A program made the translations under genes and the position numbers. Shown here piece after piece: positions 39,367 to 50,716 of a stretch of 50,716 nucleotides of DNA (its first letter is position 1; every line of letters begins with the position of its first letter). Source of the stretch: an uncultured bacterium (GTDB lineage Bacteria > Myxococcota_A > UBA9042 > PHBI01); assembly GCA_938040325.1 (NCBI GenBank), contig CALHXW010000108.1, forward strand, positions 1 through 50,716, read 5' to 3'. Below the pieces are notes generated by a model that worked only from the letters and a program-made list of their open reading frames with translations, searched no databases and had not been told where the DNA came from.

Positions 39367-41022
39367 ATGGTCGTCTTGTACATTGCGCTGATGATCGGCG
39401 GGCTCATCTTCTTCCACGAGCTCGGTCACTATCTGGTCGCTCGCTGGATGGGCGTCCACGTCATCGAGTTCTCTGTGGGATTCGGTCCCAAGGTCTACAG
39501 CTGGAAGGGCAAGCAAGAACACCCCGATGTGCCGCCGACCGAGTACATCATCGCCGCCTTGCCGATCGGCGGCTACGTCCGCATGTACGGCCACGACCCT
39601 GCCGACGCGGTTGCCGAGAGCGCGGCGGCGATCTCGTATCGCCACAAACCTGTGTGGCGCCGCTTCCTGATCATGTTCGCGGGGCCCGCCTTCAACCTCA
39701 TCCTGCCTTTCATCCTCTTCTTTGCCGTCGGCATGGGAACGTCTGAGCTGTCGCCTAGCACCGCCGGCACCGTCGACTTCGGTGGGCCCGCCTGGGAGGC
39801 GGGGATTCGCCCAGGCGACACGATCGTTGGGATCGGCGACGACGAGATTCACCACTTCTGGGAGGTGGTCGAGGCTGTCGACGACCGTGGCGGTGACACC
39901 GTCGAGGTCAGGTATGATCGACTCGGTGAGGTGCTGACCTCCCAGATGTCGATCGCACTCGTCGAGCAGGAGGTCATCCCCGACGTGATGACGTCTGAGC
40001 GTGGCCGCATCGGCATCGGTCTGGGCTACGTCACGCCGGTCGTGGGCGTCGAGGAGGGCTCGGTCGCAGCTGAGGCTGGGCTGACGAGCTGGGACTTGGT
40101 TGTGAGCGTCGACGGCAAACCCGTGAACTACCTGGACCGACTGCTGGCGCGCGTGGACCGTGCCGATGGGCCCGTCGAGCTCGGCGTCCTGCGCTTTGAT
40201 CAGCGTGTGGAGACCGGCGGACTGACCTCCGACCTCGCACGCCCACTCAAGATCACCCTGCCGGCGGCTGAGGGAACGCGCGGGCTGTTCTCATCTGAGT
40301 GCTTGGTCCACCGCGTCGTTCCGGGCTCGCCGGCGGCACTCGCTGGGCTCAAGCGCGGCGACCGGATCAGCAAGCTCGACGAGACGCCGTGTGTGTCGTG
40401 GATCTTCGCGTCCACCTACCTCCACGAGCACCGGCAGAAGACCATCGCCATCGCCTACACGCGCGGCGGCGATGCCGGCAGCATCGACCTCAACCAGGTC
40501 GAGGTTGCCGCACCCCACGAGTTCGACGCCGAGGCGAAGGCATGGATGCACGGCATCGAGATCTACGCCCCCAGCGAGGCGCCGCTGGCGATACCGACGA
40601 CCAGCCGCTTCGACTACGCGACCAACCTCATGGTGACGGAGTGGGTCGGTGCCATCGAGCGCACCGCCGCGGTCCTTGGCGGGCTCCTCACCGGCCAGAT
40701 CGGCGTCAAAGACGGCCTGGGCGGACCGGTGATGATCGGCCAGCTGACGGCACGCGCCGCGGAAGAGGGCGTGGGCTACTTCCTCACGCTGATGGCGATG
40801 CTCTCGATCAGCCTTGGGCTCATCAACCTGCTGCCGATTCCGATGCTCGACGGCGGCCACATCCTCTTTTTGGCGATCGAAGGTATTCGCCGCAAGCCTG
40901 TGTCGATGCGCATCCGCATGATCGCGACGTACGCGGGTCTCGCCTTCATCGTGGTCTTGATGATCGTCGTCTTACGCAACGACCTGCAGCGCTGCTTCGC
41001 GCCCGCGATGTTGTGGTGGTAG
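39367..41022 (+). CDS. rseP: Site-2 protease RseP with three PDZ domains
   Basis: A 551-residue intramembrane zinc protease. HELGH (17-21) lies in the first helix and PMLDGGH in a late helix. Between them are three PDZ-like units, seen from the repeated G-x-A-x-x-A-G-L/I-x-x-x-D pattern (about residues 138-205, 222-290 and 317-385). E. coli RseP, at about 450 residues, has two. The enzyme cuts anti-sigma factors and remnant signal peptides. AAAGGG lies 5-10 nt before the ATG. It heads a run with tsaB and pyrG. Confidence 0.93.
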   Translation: MVVLYIALMIGGLIFFHELGHYLVARWMGVHVIEFSVGFGPKVYSWKGKQEHPDVPPTEYIIAALPIGGYVRMYGHDPADAVAESAAAISYRHKPVWRRFLIMFAGPAFNLILPFILFFAVGMGTSELSPSTAGTVDFGGPAWEAGIRPGDTIVGIGDDEIHHFWEVVEAVDDRGGDTVEVRYDRLGEVLTSQMSIALVEQEVIPDVMTSERGRIGIGLGYVTPVVGVEEGSVAAEAGLTSWDLVVSVDGKPVNYLDRLLARVDRADGPVELGVLRFDQRVETGGLTSDLARPLKITLPAAEGTRGLFSSECLVHRVVPGSPAALAGLKRGDRISKLDETPCVSWIFASTYLHEHRQKTIAIAYTRGGDAGSIDLNQVEVAAPHEFDAEAKAWMHGIEIYAPSEAPLAIPTTSRFDYATNLMVTEWVGAIERTAAVLGGLLTGQIGVKDGLGGPVMIGQLTARAAEEGVGYFLTLMAMLSISLGLINLLPIPMLDGGHILFLAIEGIRRKPVSMRIRMIATYAGLAFIVVLMIVVLRNDLQRCFAPAMLWW

Positions 41023-41102
41023 AGGGTCGCGACCGGCGCTCCGTTCACCGGATCGGGCGGCGCAAGCGCCTCAAGGGGCGATCGGGCCCGCAGGGGCCAG
41101 TC

Positions 41103-43486
<2,384 letters not shown>

Positions 43487-43569
43487 CGCGTGTCGCTAGA
43501 GCACCGAACGGGTGGGTAGCGTGCGGATCGGCGCGGTTTTGGGCCGTCGCTGAAGTGATCTCGAGATCA

Positions 43570-43598
43570 ACAGGAGCTGCGCCCCTGGACCCGCGTTG
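43570..43598 (-). repeat. Dispersed 29-mer, second copy
   Basis: Its reverse complement matches 36691-36719 at 28 of 29 positions. It abuts the 14-bp palindrome at 43556-43569, and weaker similarity between the two sites continues through that palindrome. Confidence 0.75.
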
Positions 43599-43607
43599 AG
43601 CGCATCA

Positions 43608-43625
43608 CGAAGTCATCAGACTTCG
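43608..43625 (+). terminator. Hairpin downstream of pyrG
   Basis: A perfect 7-bp stem (CGAAGTC with GACTTCG) closes an ATCA loop and is followed by CATTTCC, a weak T-run. It lies 122 nt after the pyrG stop and is the best hairpin candidate for ending that operon, but it could equally belong to the repeat locus. Confidence 0.35.
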
Positions 43626-43635
43626 CATTTCCCCG

Positions 43636-43802
43636 AACGCTGCTAGCCTCGACTTTAGCCATTTTGAACGTGCCGCCGCTGACGTCGTCCGTGCACAGCT
43701 GGGTGAGGCGAACACGTTGCGGCCTTCTAAGACCACTCCGGCCTCACCCACCTCCACACCGCCGACTGGATAACGTTCGCAAACCTCACGTTGTCCACGA
43801 GC
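43636..43802 (-). repeat. Dispersed repeat, copy A (inverted relative to the window start)
   Basis: The reverse complement agrees with bases 1-167 at 165 of 167 positions. Similarity then drops, though a further 20-25 nt past the end are still related. Such identity over non-coding DNA means recent duplication, gene conversion or strong selection. Confidence 0.88.
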
Positions 43803-44115
43803 GGCTTGGACAACGTTCGCAAGACTCACGTTGCCCACACGAGCCACGACGACTGCTGCAGATCACCTGATGATTCCCGGGGATCATCGTCGCCGCCGCC
43901 GCGGCTTGTGGGGATGTGGGAGCCGTGTCGGACTCCGTCCGTACCGACTTCCAAGGGCTTGTGGACAACCTCGTGCTGTCAGCGATCCTTGAGTCATCCG
44001 CTCGGTTGTCCAAGCCGGCGGTGTGCAGGTTGGTGAGGCCGCGAGAGGCGAATTGGCAGCAACATCTTCGTCTCACCAAGCTGTGCACGGACGGCGCCAG
44101 CCCGGCATGTCCACA
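43764..44115. other. Cluster of seven DnaA-box-like 9-mers
   Basis: Seven sites match TTGTCCACA / TTATCCACA at 7-9 of 9 positions. They are TTATCCAGT (minus, 43764-43772), TTGTCCACG (plus, 43791-43799), TTGTCCAAG (minus, about 43805-43813), TTGCCCACA (plus, about 43830-43838), TTGTCCACA exact (minus, 43960-43968), TTGTCCAAG (plus, 44006-44014) and ATGTCCACA (plus, 44107-44115). A T-rich patch follows at 44121-44140. No dnaA, dnaN or gyrB gene is near, so an origin is only one option; a DnaA-titration site or a chance feature of the repeats is also possible. Confidence 0.45.
43803..43844 (-). repeat. Partial tandem copy of the first 42 nt of the dispersed repeat
   Basis: In reverse complement it reads GCTCGTG, then CAACGTGAG, then TTGCGAACGTT, then TCCA, the same order as the start of copies L and A, with about ten differences. 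It directly abuts copy A, so the two form a head-to-tail partial duplication. Confidence 0.65.
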
Positions 44116-44190
44116 GACGCTTGATTTTGTGCGTTTTTCGCTTGGCGGCCTCGGATTATCAAAACGGCTAAAGTCGCCGCTAAAGCACCC
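44004..44190 (+). repeat. Diverged copy B of the dispersed repeat
   Basis: In the same orientation as the window-start copy. CGGCGGTGTG, AGGTTGGTGAGGCCG, GCTGTGCACGGACG and, after an insertion of about 50 nt, AAAACGGCTAAAGTCG match in order. By eye it is roughly three-quarters identical over the first 90 nt. With copy A it makes an inverted pair around a 200-nt centre. Confidence 0.7.
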
Positions 44191-44450
44191 TTCGGGAGGC
44201 GTGCGTCACGACGACGGTGGTGCGCTGCCGCGTCGCGATCGGTCTTGGCGGCGGTTGGACGGACTGCTCGGCGAGCGGGGCGACGCAACCGTGCTCCGCG
44301 CTGATGTGCGGCGCCCGCCGTCGCTGCGCGGCTCGGCATGCGGAGCCACTCCGCCAACGCCGCGACGCGGAGCGCGCTGGCGGTCTCGCGGCGAGACACG
44401 CTGGTTTCCTTGGGTTCTGCAATGACCGGCGCCCGCTGCCGCTCGCTTGC

Positions 44451-44487
44451 ATAGGCCCACCCTATCACAGTCATCCGAACAATCGAT
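44451..44487 (+). promoter_or_regulatory. OxyR-like operator upstream of katG
   Basis: ATAG-N7-CTAT is perfect at 44451-44465. At the exact OxyR spacing of 7 nt comes a degenerate second unit, ATCC-N7-CGAT (44473-44487). OxyR classically binds two such units and activates katG under peroxide stress. The site lies 96-132 nt before the katG ATG. No oxyR gene is in the window. Confidence 0.55.
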
Positions 44488-44546
44488 TTCGCGAATATCC
44501 ACTGAGCGGCTAGGGTCCCCCGTGCGAGCCAGCAGGAACTGGCTAG

Positions 44547-46775
<2,229 letters not shown>

Positions 46776-46794
46776 CCCCCAAGCGGGTCGCAAC

Positions 46795-46840
46795 CGACAA
46801 AGGGCATGCCTTCTCGTTGAAGGCATGCCCTTTGTCGTTT
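46795..46840 (+). terminator. Perfect 19-bp hairpin after katG
   Basis: Bases 46795-46813 pair perfectly with 46819-46837 around a TCGTT loop. It begins 19 nt after the katG stop. Only three T follow, so it is either a bidirectional terminator with a weak tail or a 3' mRNA-stabilising hairpin. Confidence 0.7.
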
Positions 46841-47000
46841 GAGCTGCGTGTATCGGCGGCGGCCAGTGGGTGGGGCCAGGTGCCCCTGTCCATCGCCAGA
46901 GTGGGGCGACATCTCCCCGCCGGGGCTCGTGATTTCAGCCACTTAGAGCGGCATGGCGCGTGCTTGAGACAGAGGTCCACCTTTTCGTTGGAGGACCCTA

Positions 47001-47750
47001 ATGAGACTCAGTGCAACAGCCCTCACCAACACCGGGCGCCGTGAGAGCAATCAAGACGCCTATCTCGTCGATGAACACGCCGGCGTCTTCGCCGTTGCTG
47101 ACGGTATGGGCGGCTATCAGGGCGGCGAGGTCGCCAGTGCGCTCGCCGTGGCGACCCTGGCCGACTTTGTCCGCGGCGTGCAGCGCGACGACGAGCAGAC
47201 CTGGCCCTTTGGCAGACGCTGCGACATCAGTGAGGGTGAGAACACGCTCGACCAGGCGATCCGCTTGGCGCATCGCTTCGTCGTTGGCGCGCGCCCGTCG
47301 CCGAACGCCAAGATGGGCACGACCATCGCCGCACTGCTCGTCGATGGGGAGACACTCTCGCTGGCACACGTGGGCGACAGTCGAATCTATCGGTGGCGCA
47401 ACGGCGAGCTGACGCAGCTGACGCGTGACCACTCGGTCGTCGAAGAGCTTCGAGCCAAGGGTGTGCTCGACGACGATGACTGCCCGGCGCGCTTCGGGCA
47501 CCTCATCACGCGGGCGCTCGGCGTCGATGGTTGGTCCTACGCGACCACCGGCGTCGACACGCCGCAGCATGGCGACCGCTACCTTCTGTGTTCCGATGGT
47601 CTGTCGGCGGTGGTCTCCGCGTCCACGATGGCAGCCCACTTGGCCTTTCCGTCACGCCTGGGAGCGGCAGAGCGTCTGGTGCATGCCGCACTCGAACACG
47701 GCTCAACCGACAACATCACCGTCGTCGTCGTGGGCGTCTCCGCGGCGTAG
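47001..47750 (+). CDS. PP2C-family Ser/Thr protein phosphatase
   Basis: A 249-residue metal-dependent phosphatase that reverses Hanks-type kinase signalling. Motifs appear in order: RRESNQDAYLVDE, ADGMGGYQGGEVAS with the metal-binding Asp, GTTIAALLVDG, HVGDSRIYRWRNGEL, LTRDHS, LCSDGLSAVV and STDNITVVVV. It has no membrane helix. GGAGG lies 6 nt before the ATG. It converges on the FHA regulator gene, and the two coding regions overlap by 48 nt at their 3' ends. FHA domains bind phosphothreonine, so a shared signalling circuit is plausible. Confidence 0.95.
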   Translation: MRLSATALTNTGRRESNQDAYLVDEHAGVFAVADGMGGYQGGEVASALAVATLADFVRGVQRDDEQTWPFGRRCDISEGENTLDQAIRLAHRFVVGARPSPNAKMGTTIAALLVDGETLSLAHVGDSRIYRWRNGELTQLTRDHSVVEELRAKGVLDDDDCPARFGHLITRALGVDGWSYATTGVDTPQHGDRYLLCSDGLSAVVSASTMAAHLAFPSRLGAAERLVHAALEHGSTDNITVVVVGVSAA

Positions 47751-49079
47751 GGAGTGGCGTGTGAGCAGCCCGCGCAAGGTCTTGCGATCGATCCCCGCAG
47801 CCCGAGCCATGGCGCTTAGGTTCGCCGGGAAGCGATCGCGGAGCTGCGTGAGATAGCTCGCCTCGAACGCCTCGACGACCAGCGCTCGGGCGCTCTTAAA
47901 GTCGAGGTCGGTGCGCACGGCGAGGGTCTCGGTGCTCTGCTCGCGGAGGCTGATGCGAAGAGCGTCGAAGCTGTCGGCGCCCGGCGACAGGACCAGCGCA
48001 CGCTCAAGGACGTTCCGCAGCTCGCGGACGTTTCCCGGCCAGGTGTGGCTGGTGAGCTTGGCAAGGTTCGCCCCACCGACCTCGCATGGGTCCAGCCCGC
48101 CTCGGCGCAGGATCGCTCGGGCGATAGGCGCGATATCCTCAGGGCGCGCGCGGAGTGGCGGGACCTCGAGCCGGACGACCGCGAGGCGATAGAAGAGGTC
48201 CGGACGAAACGACCCACCGGCGACGCGCTCTTCAAGGTTTGCGTTGGCAGCGGCGACGACACGGACGTCGACGGACGTCTGGGCGTCAGCACCAACGGGC
48301 TGGACGGTGCGACTCTCGAGCACCCGCAGCAGACGGGCCTGGGCGGCGAGCGAGAGGTTGGCGACCTCGTCGAGAAAGAGCGTTCCGCCCGACGCCTGAA
48401 CGAACGCGCCCTTGCGGGGCCGCTCAGCGCCGGTGAAGGCGCCTCGGACATGACCAAAGAGCGCGCTCTCAAGCAGAGCCTCTGGCAGCGCCCCGCAGTC
48501 GATGGCCACGAACGCTTGCTTGCGACGAGGGCTGTTGGCGTGGAGCTCGCGTGCCACGAGCTCTTTGCCTACGCCGGTCTCGCCTTCGATGAGGCAGGTG
48601 GCGTCGGACATCGCGGCCAGCTCGATCATCGTGAAGAGCCGGCGCATCGACACGCTCTCAGCGACCAGCTCGCCCACGCGTCGTGCGTCGGCTGGTCGCA
48701 CATCCACGTAGCGGCTGGTGGCCTGAATGCTCAGCGGCGTCCGGCCGATGGTGAAGGTATCGCCGAGGTTGAGGCTCGCCGAGCCTACCTGGGCGCTCCG
48801 AAAGAGGATGCCGTTGGTGCTGCTGAGGTTTCGGACCTCAAAGCCGTTGCCATCGCGGGCGACGCGGACGTGGCGGTCGGAGATGCGCGGGTCGTCGATG
48901 ACCAGGTCGCAGTCGGGGCTCGCTCCGATGACGATCGGACCGTCGCCAAGCGGCACGGTCCGACCCATCGCGGGACCCTCGACGACAACCAGCTGAACCC
49001 GTCGTTCGCGCTCGATCTCCGACACCATATGAGCAAGCTCTAAGCCGTAGGCGGTGGCGATCGTCTGTCGTTTTGTCAT
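47703..49079 (-). CDS. FHA-domain sigma54-dependent activator
   Basis: A 458-residue enhancer-binding protein. An N-terminal FHA domain (about 27-115, with IVIGASPDCDLVIDDPRISDRHVRV and LSSTNGI) replaces the usual receiver. The AAA+ domain has Walker A GETGVGKE, the sigma54-contact loop GAFTGA, Walker B GGTLFLDE and the arginine-rich FRPDLFYRL. A Fis-type helix-turn-helix ends it. The FHA domain should sense a phosphothreonine made by a Ser/Thr kinase. The ATG at 49079 has GAGGG 8 nt upstream; a GTG at 49103 is an alternative. A 13-bp dyad GGCAT-GTG-ATGCC (49115-49127) lies 36 nt before the start. Confidence 0.94.
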   Translation of the reverse strand: MTKRQTIATAYGLELAHMVSEIERERRVQLVVVEGPAMGRTVPLGDGPIVIGASPDCDLVIDDPRISDRHVRVARDGNGFEVRNLSSTNGILFRSAQVGSASLNLGDTFTIGRTPLSIQATSRYVDVRPADARRVGELVAESVSMRRLFTMIELAAMSDATCLIEGETGVGKELVARELHANSPRRKQAFVAIDCGALPEALLESALFGHVRGAFTGAERPRKGAFVQASGGTLFLDEVANLSLAAQARLLRVLESRTVQPVGADAQTSVDVRVVAAANANLEERVAGGSFRPDLFYRLAVVRLEVPPLRARPEDIAPIARAILRRGGLDPCEVGGANLAKLTSHTWPGNVRELRNVLERALVLSPGADSFDALRISLREQSTETLAVRTDLDFKSARALVVEAFEASYLTQLRDRFPANLSAMARAAGIDRKTLRGLLTRHSLRRGDAHDDDGDVVG

Positions 49080-49292
49080 GGCGGCTGCCCTCGTAGGGTG
49101 CACGGCTGCGCGCTGGCATGTGATGCCGCGGCGGCCTTGTCCTAATCACGACACCTCAGCGGCTTACTCGGAGCACGCTTGGGCTGTCGCCGGCGCAACC
49201 ATGGCGCTATCCCGTGCTCTGCCGCACTTGCGTGTCGGTCGGATGGGCAACCTGTCGGGCACGAGCTCAGTAAACCGAGCACCGACCCGATG

Positions 49293-49331
49293 GGACTCGG
49301 TGACCGACGACGGACGTCGAGCACCGAGTCC
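49293..49331 (-). other. Long imperfect hairpin between the Gly/Ser lipoprotein and the FHA activator
   Basis: GGACTCGGTG (49293-49302) pairs with CACCGAGTCC (49322-49331). Inside, CGACG pairs with CGTCG around an ACGGA loop, after a symmetric 2-by-2 internal loop. It lies 45 nt after the lipoprotein stop (minus strand) and has no T-run. It may protect the lipoprotein mRNA 3' end or belong to the activator's leader. Confidence 0.5.
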
Positions 49332-49375
49332 AGCTCCTGGGCAGGTTGGAAGCCAACCGCTCGGTGGTCTTGAGA

Positions 49376-50362
49376 CTACCAGGGGTCCGAGGAGCCGCCT
49401 GAGCCGCCTGAGCCGCCTGAGCCACCTGAGTTGCCGAACGAGCCGCCGCCGGACGCGCTGCCAAACGAGCCGCTGCTGCCTGACGAGCTACCGCCAGACG
49501 AGCCTTCAAAGGCGCCGCTGCCGGACTCGCTGCCGCTCGATGGCCCGCTTGGATCGTTGCCGCCAGGGCTCGGGTCCCCCGATCCGAAGGGGGTCGGGTC
49601 GCCACTCGGTGGCCCCCAGCCGCCCGGCCACGGATCGCCGCTGGCCTCGTCGAGGCCTTCAGGACCGGTGTCGTCACCCCTCGGCGGCCAGTCGCTCAGC
49701 CCGTCGTCTCCGCTGTCATGCGGGGTCGGGTCGAAGGGCGCGTCGTAAGGAATCGCGTCAGCTTGGAAGGTCGACATGCCCTCGTCGACCGAGTGGTTCG
49801 ACCACTTCATGAGCCAACGCCAGATCGGCTGGGCGACACAGACGCAGCGGGACCGCATCACGAGCTCATTCGGGTCAGGATTGGTGACGATGAAGGGCGA
49901 GCTGCCTTCCTCCTCGTCGTCGTCCAAGCGTGGGTCGTCATCGGTGAGGCGCGGGTCATCCTCGCGCAGCGTGTCGGCAAGCCGTGTGACTGTTCCCCGC
50001 AGCAGGTCGTAGCGCTCGCCGGCGGCAATCACGACAAACCCCTGCTGTGGGGTCGGCGGTGGCACATTGCGCGCGCGCGCCCACTCCGCGAGTGTCCACG
50101 TCACCCCGTCAGGGCACGTCAGCGTCACATGGTTGGCGTCCACCCCTGAGGCCACCAGAAAAATGCTGTTGTTCTGTCGCAAGTCGACATGCACCTCGTG
50201 CTCTGTCCCCGAGCGTTGGGGGGCCACAGGAACCACCCGAACCAGCTCGTCGTGCATGGCGATCTCGACGCCGAAGTCGTGTGCACGTTCCTCTCCATCC
50301 GCACAGCCGGCTGCTGCTGTGCCTAGCACTGCACACGCAGCCCATAGACCGATCCCTCTCAT
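49376..50362 (-). CDS. Lipoprotein with acidic stretch and Gly/Ser-rich tail
   Basis: A 328-residue predicted lipoprotein. GAGGAGGAAAGG precedes the ATG at 50362, and the signal peptide ends in AAAGC (Cys20). A globular N-terminal part (about 25-160) is followed by a highly acidic repeat (DDPRLTDDDPRLDDDEEE). A short Trp-rich segment with a CVC pair comes next. The long tail is Asp/Gly/Pro then Gly/Ser-rich (about 225-328), ending DPW. The tail looks disordered and surface-exposed. I do not recognise the family. An in-frame ATG at 50569 is unlikely, since it would bury the signal peptide. Confidence 0.8.
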   Translation of the reverse strand: MRGIGLWAACAVLGTAAAGCADGEERAHDFGVEIAMHDELVRVVPVAPQRSGTEHEVHVDLRQNNSIFLVASGVDANHVTLTCPDGVTWTLAEWARARNVPPPTPQQGFVVIAAGERYDLLRGTVTRLADTLREDDPRLTDDDPRLDDDEEEGSSPFIVTNPDPNELVMRSRCVCVAQPIWRWLMKWSNHSVDEGMSTFQADAIPYDAPFDPTPHDSGDDGLSDWPPRGDDTGPEGLDEASGDPWPGGWGPPSGDPTPFGSGDPSPGGNDPSGPSSGSESGSGAFEGSSGGSSSGSSGSFGSASGGGSFGNSGGSGGSGGSGGSSDPW

Positions 50363-50587
50363 CCTTTCCTCCTCATTGACGGCAAATTGGGGTCGGCGCC
50401 ACTCTGGCGCTGACCCATTCAACAGACTAGGTAGGATGGCAATCTCGTGCGTGCGAAATAGCGGCATGAGGAGGCGAAAAAACCTCGCAGTTTGGCAAAA
50501 GATGCCTCGGTCGAACCGAAGAACCAGCGACTGTGCGCCTGAGTTGGTCGGCGCTCTGGAGGCACGCACGCTGCAAGTGATCTGACG

Positions 50588-50716
50588 TCACCGGGCGCCG
50601 CAGGTTTCGACGCGGCCAGGGCACACTGCGGCGGTGCCGATGAAGGGCTTTCCCGCTTCGAGTGAGACTCGGCCAACGACCGTCACAAGCTCTCCGACGT
50701 GGCCCTTGAAGCTTCG
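50588..50716 (-). CDS. C-terminal fragment of a gene running off the window
   Basis: The last 42 codons read inward from the right edge end at a TGA (50588-50590). They encode RSFKGHVGELVTVVGRVSLE, continuing to a Cys-containing end (VCPGRVETCGAR). The alternating hydrophobic pattern and V-G-E-L-V-T-V-x-G-x-V spacing resemble an OB-fold strand pair. The two late cysteines could form a disulfide. The product cannot be named. The gap 50363-50587 to the lipoprotein shows no gene. Confidence 0.45.
   Translation of the reverse strand, partial: RSFKGHVGELVTVVGRVSLEAGKPFIGTAAVCPGRVETCGAR

Noticed and set aside
43764-44115. Firm call of a chromosomal origin
   Set aside because: No dnaA, dnaN, gyrB or other typical origin gene lies nearby, and related boxes occur in the repeat copy at the window start, so I list it only as a candidate.
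49115-49127. Possible sigma54 promoter (GGCAT...ATGCC) before the FHA activator
   Set aside because: The GG and GC are 8 nt apart instead of 10, so it does not fit the -24/-12 pattern. It is only a short dyad.
49376-49480. Short regular GGC/AGC repeats that could suggest a CRISPR or satellite
   Set aside because: They encode the Gly/Ser tail of the lipoprotein in frame, with no spacer-repeat structure.

Overview
The window is a GC-rich bacterial chromosome segment with genes packed tightly on both strands. It carries no rRNA, tRNA, CRISPR array, phage or transposase gene that I can see. Several features point to the Myxococcota / former Deltaproteobacteria. These are many lipoproteins, including ones with Asp/Thr-rich linkers, thrombospondin type-3 repeats and a lamin-tail domain; a Ser/Thr kinase with an N-terminal zinc ribbon; an FHA plus sigma54 activator; a mevalonate-pathway gene pair; and a carotenoid cyclase. 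A Bradymonadales-like organism would fit, but that placement is inference.

Layout. 1-270: the end of a dispersed repeat. 271-10561: a divergent PNPase, a concentrative nucleoside transporter, a 1266-residue amidohydrolase/TSP3/lamin-tail lipoprotein, a zinc-ribbon Ser/Thr kinase and an unknown protein. 10671-22304: an isoprenoid-rich region. It holds yceF, a LysR regulator divergent from type-2 IPP isomerase (fni) and HMG-CoA reductase (mvaA), an ECF41 sigma factor coupled to an FAD oxidoreductase behind an ECF41-type promoter, an operon of ABC exporter, ATP-grasp ligase and lycopene cyclase, and a dihydrouridine synthase. 22479-36513: a rhomboid protease, a fused tandem Mla-type ATPase, an Lgt-like membrane enzyme, small lipoproteins, a metallopeptidase/thioredoxin lipoprotein pair, pncA, a YdiJ-type FAD/Fe-S dehydrogenase, a class V aminotransferase, and a small lipoprotein followed by a decayed copy of itself. 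36911-43486: an M15-like peptidase, an HSD10-type dehydrogenase, an RluA-type pseudouridine synthase coupled to a 56-codon yacG, and the rseP-tsaB-pyrG run. 43487-44582: a 1.1-kb gene-free locus made of repeats and DnaA-box-like sequences. 44583-50716: katG behind an OxyR-like operator, a PP2C phosphatase converging on an FHA/sigma54 activator, a Gly/Ser-rich lipoprotein and the C-terminus of a further gene.

Genes that appear to work together are fni and mvaA, under a possible LysR operator; the ECF41 factor and its oxidoreductase, probably autoregulated; the exporter, ATP-grasp and crtY genes, linked by a 4-nt overlap and a 38-nt gap; the thioredoxin-like and metallopeptidase lipoproteins, overlapping by 14 nt; and rseP-tsaB-pyrG. 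The strongest non-genic signal is a 167-bp repeat that occurs at the window start and, inverted and almost identical, at 43636-43802. There it sits beside a diverged copy, a partial copy and seven DnaA-box-like 9-mers.
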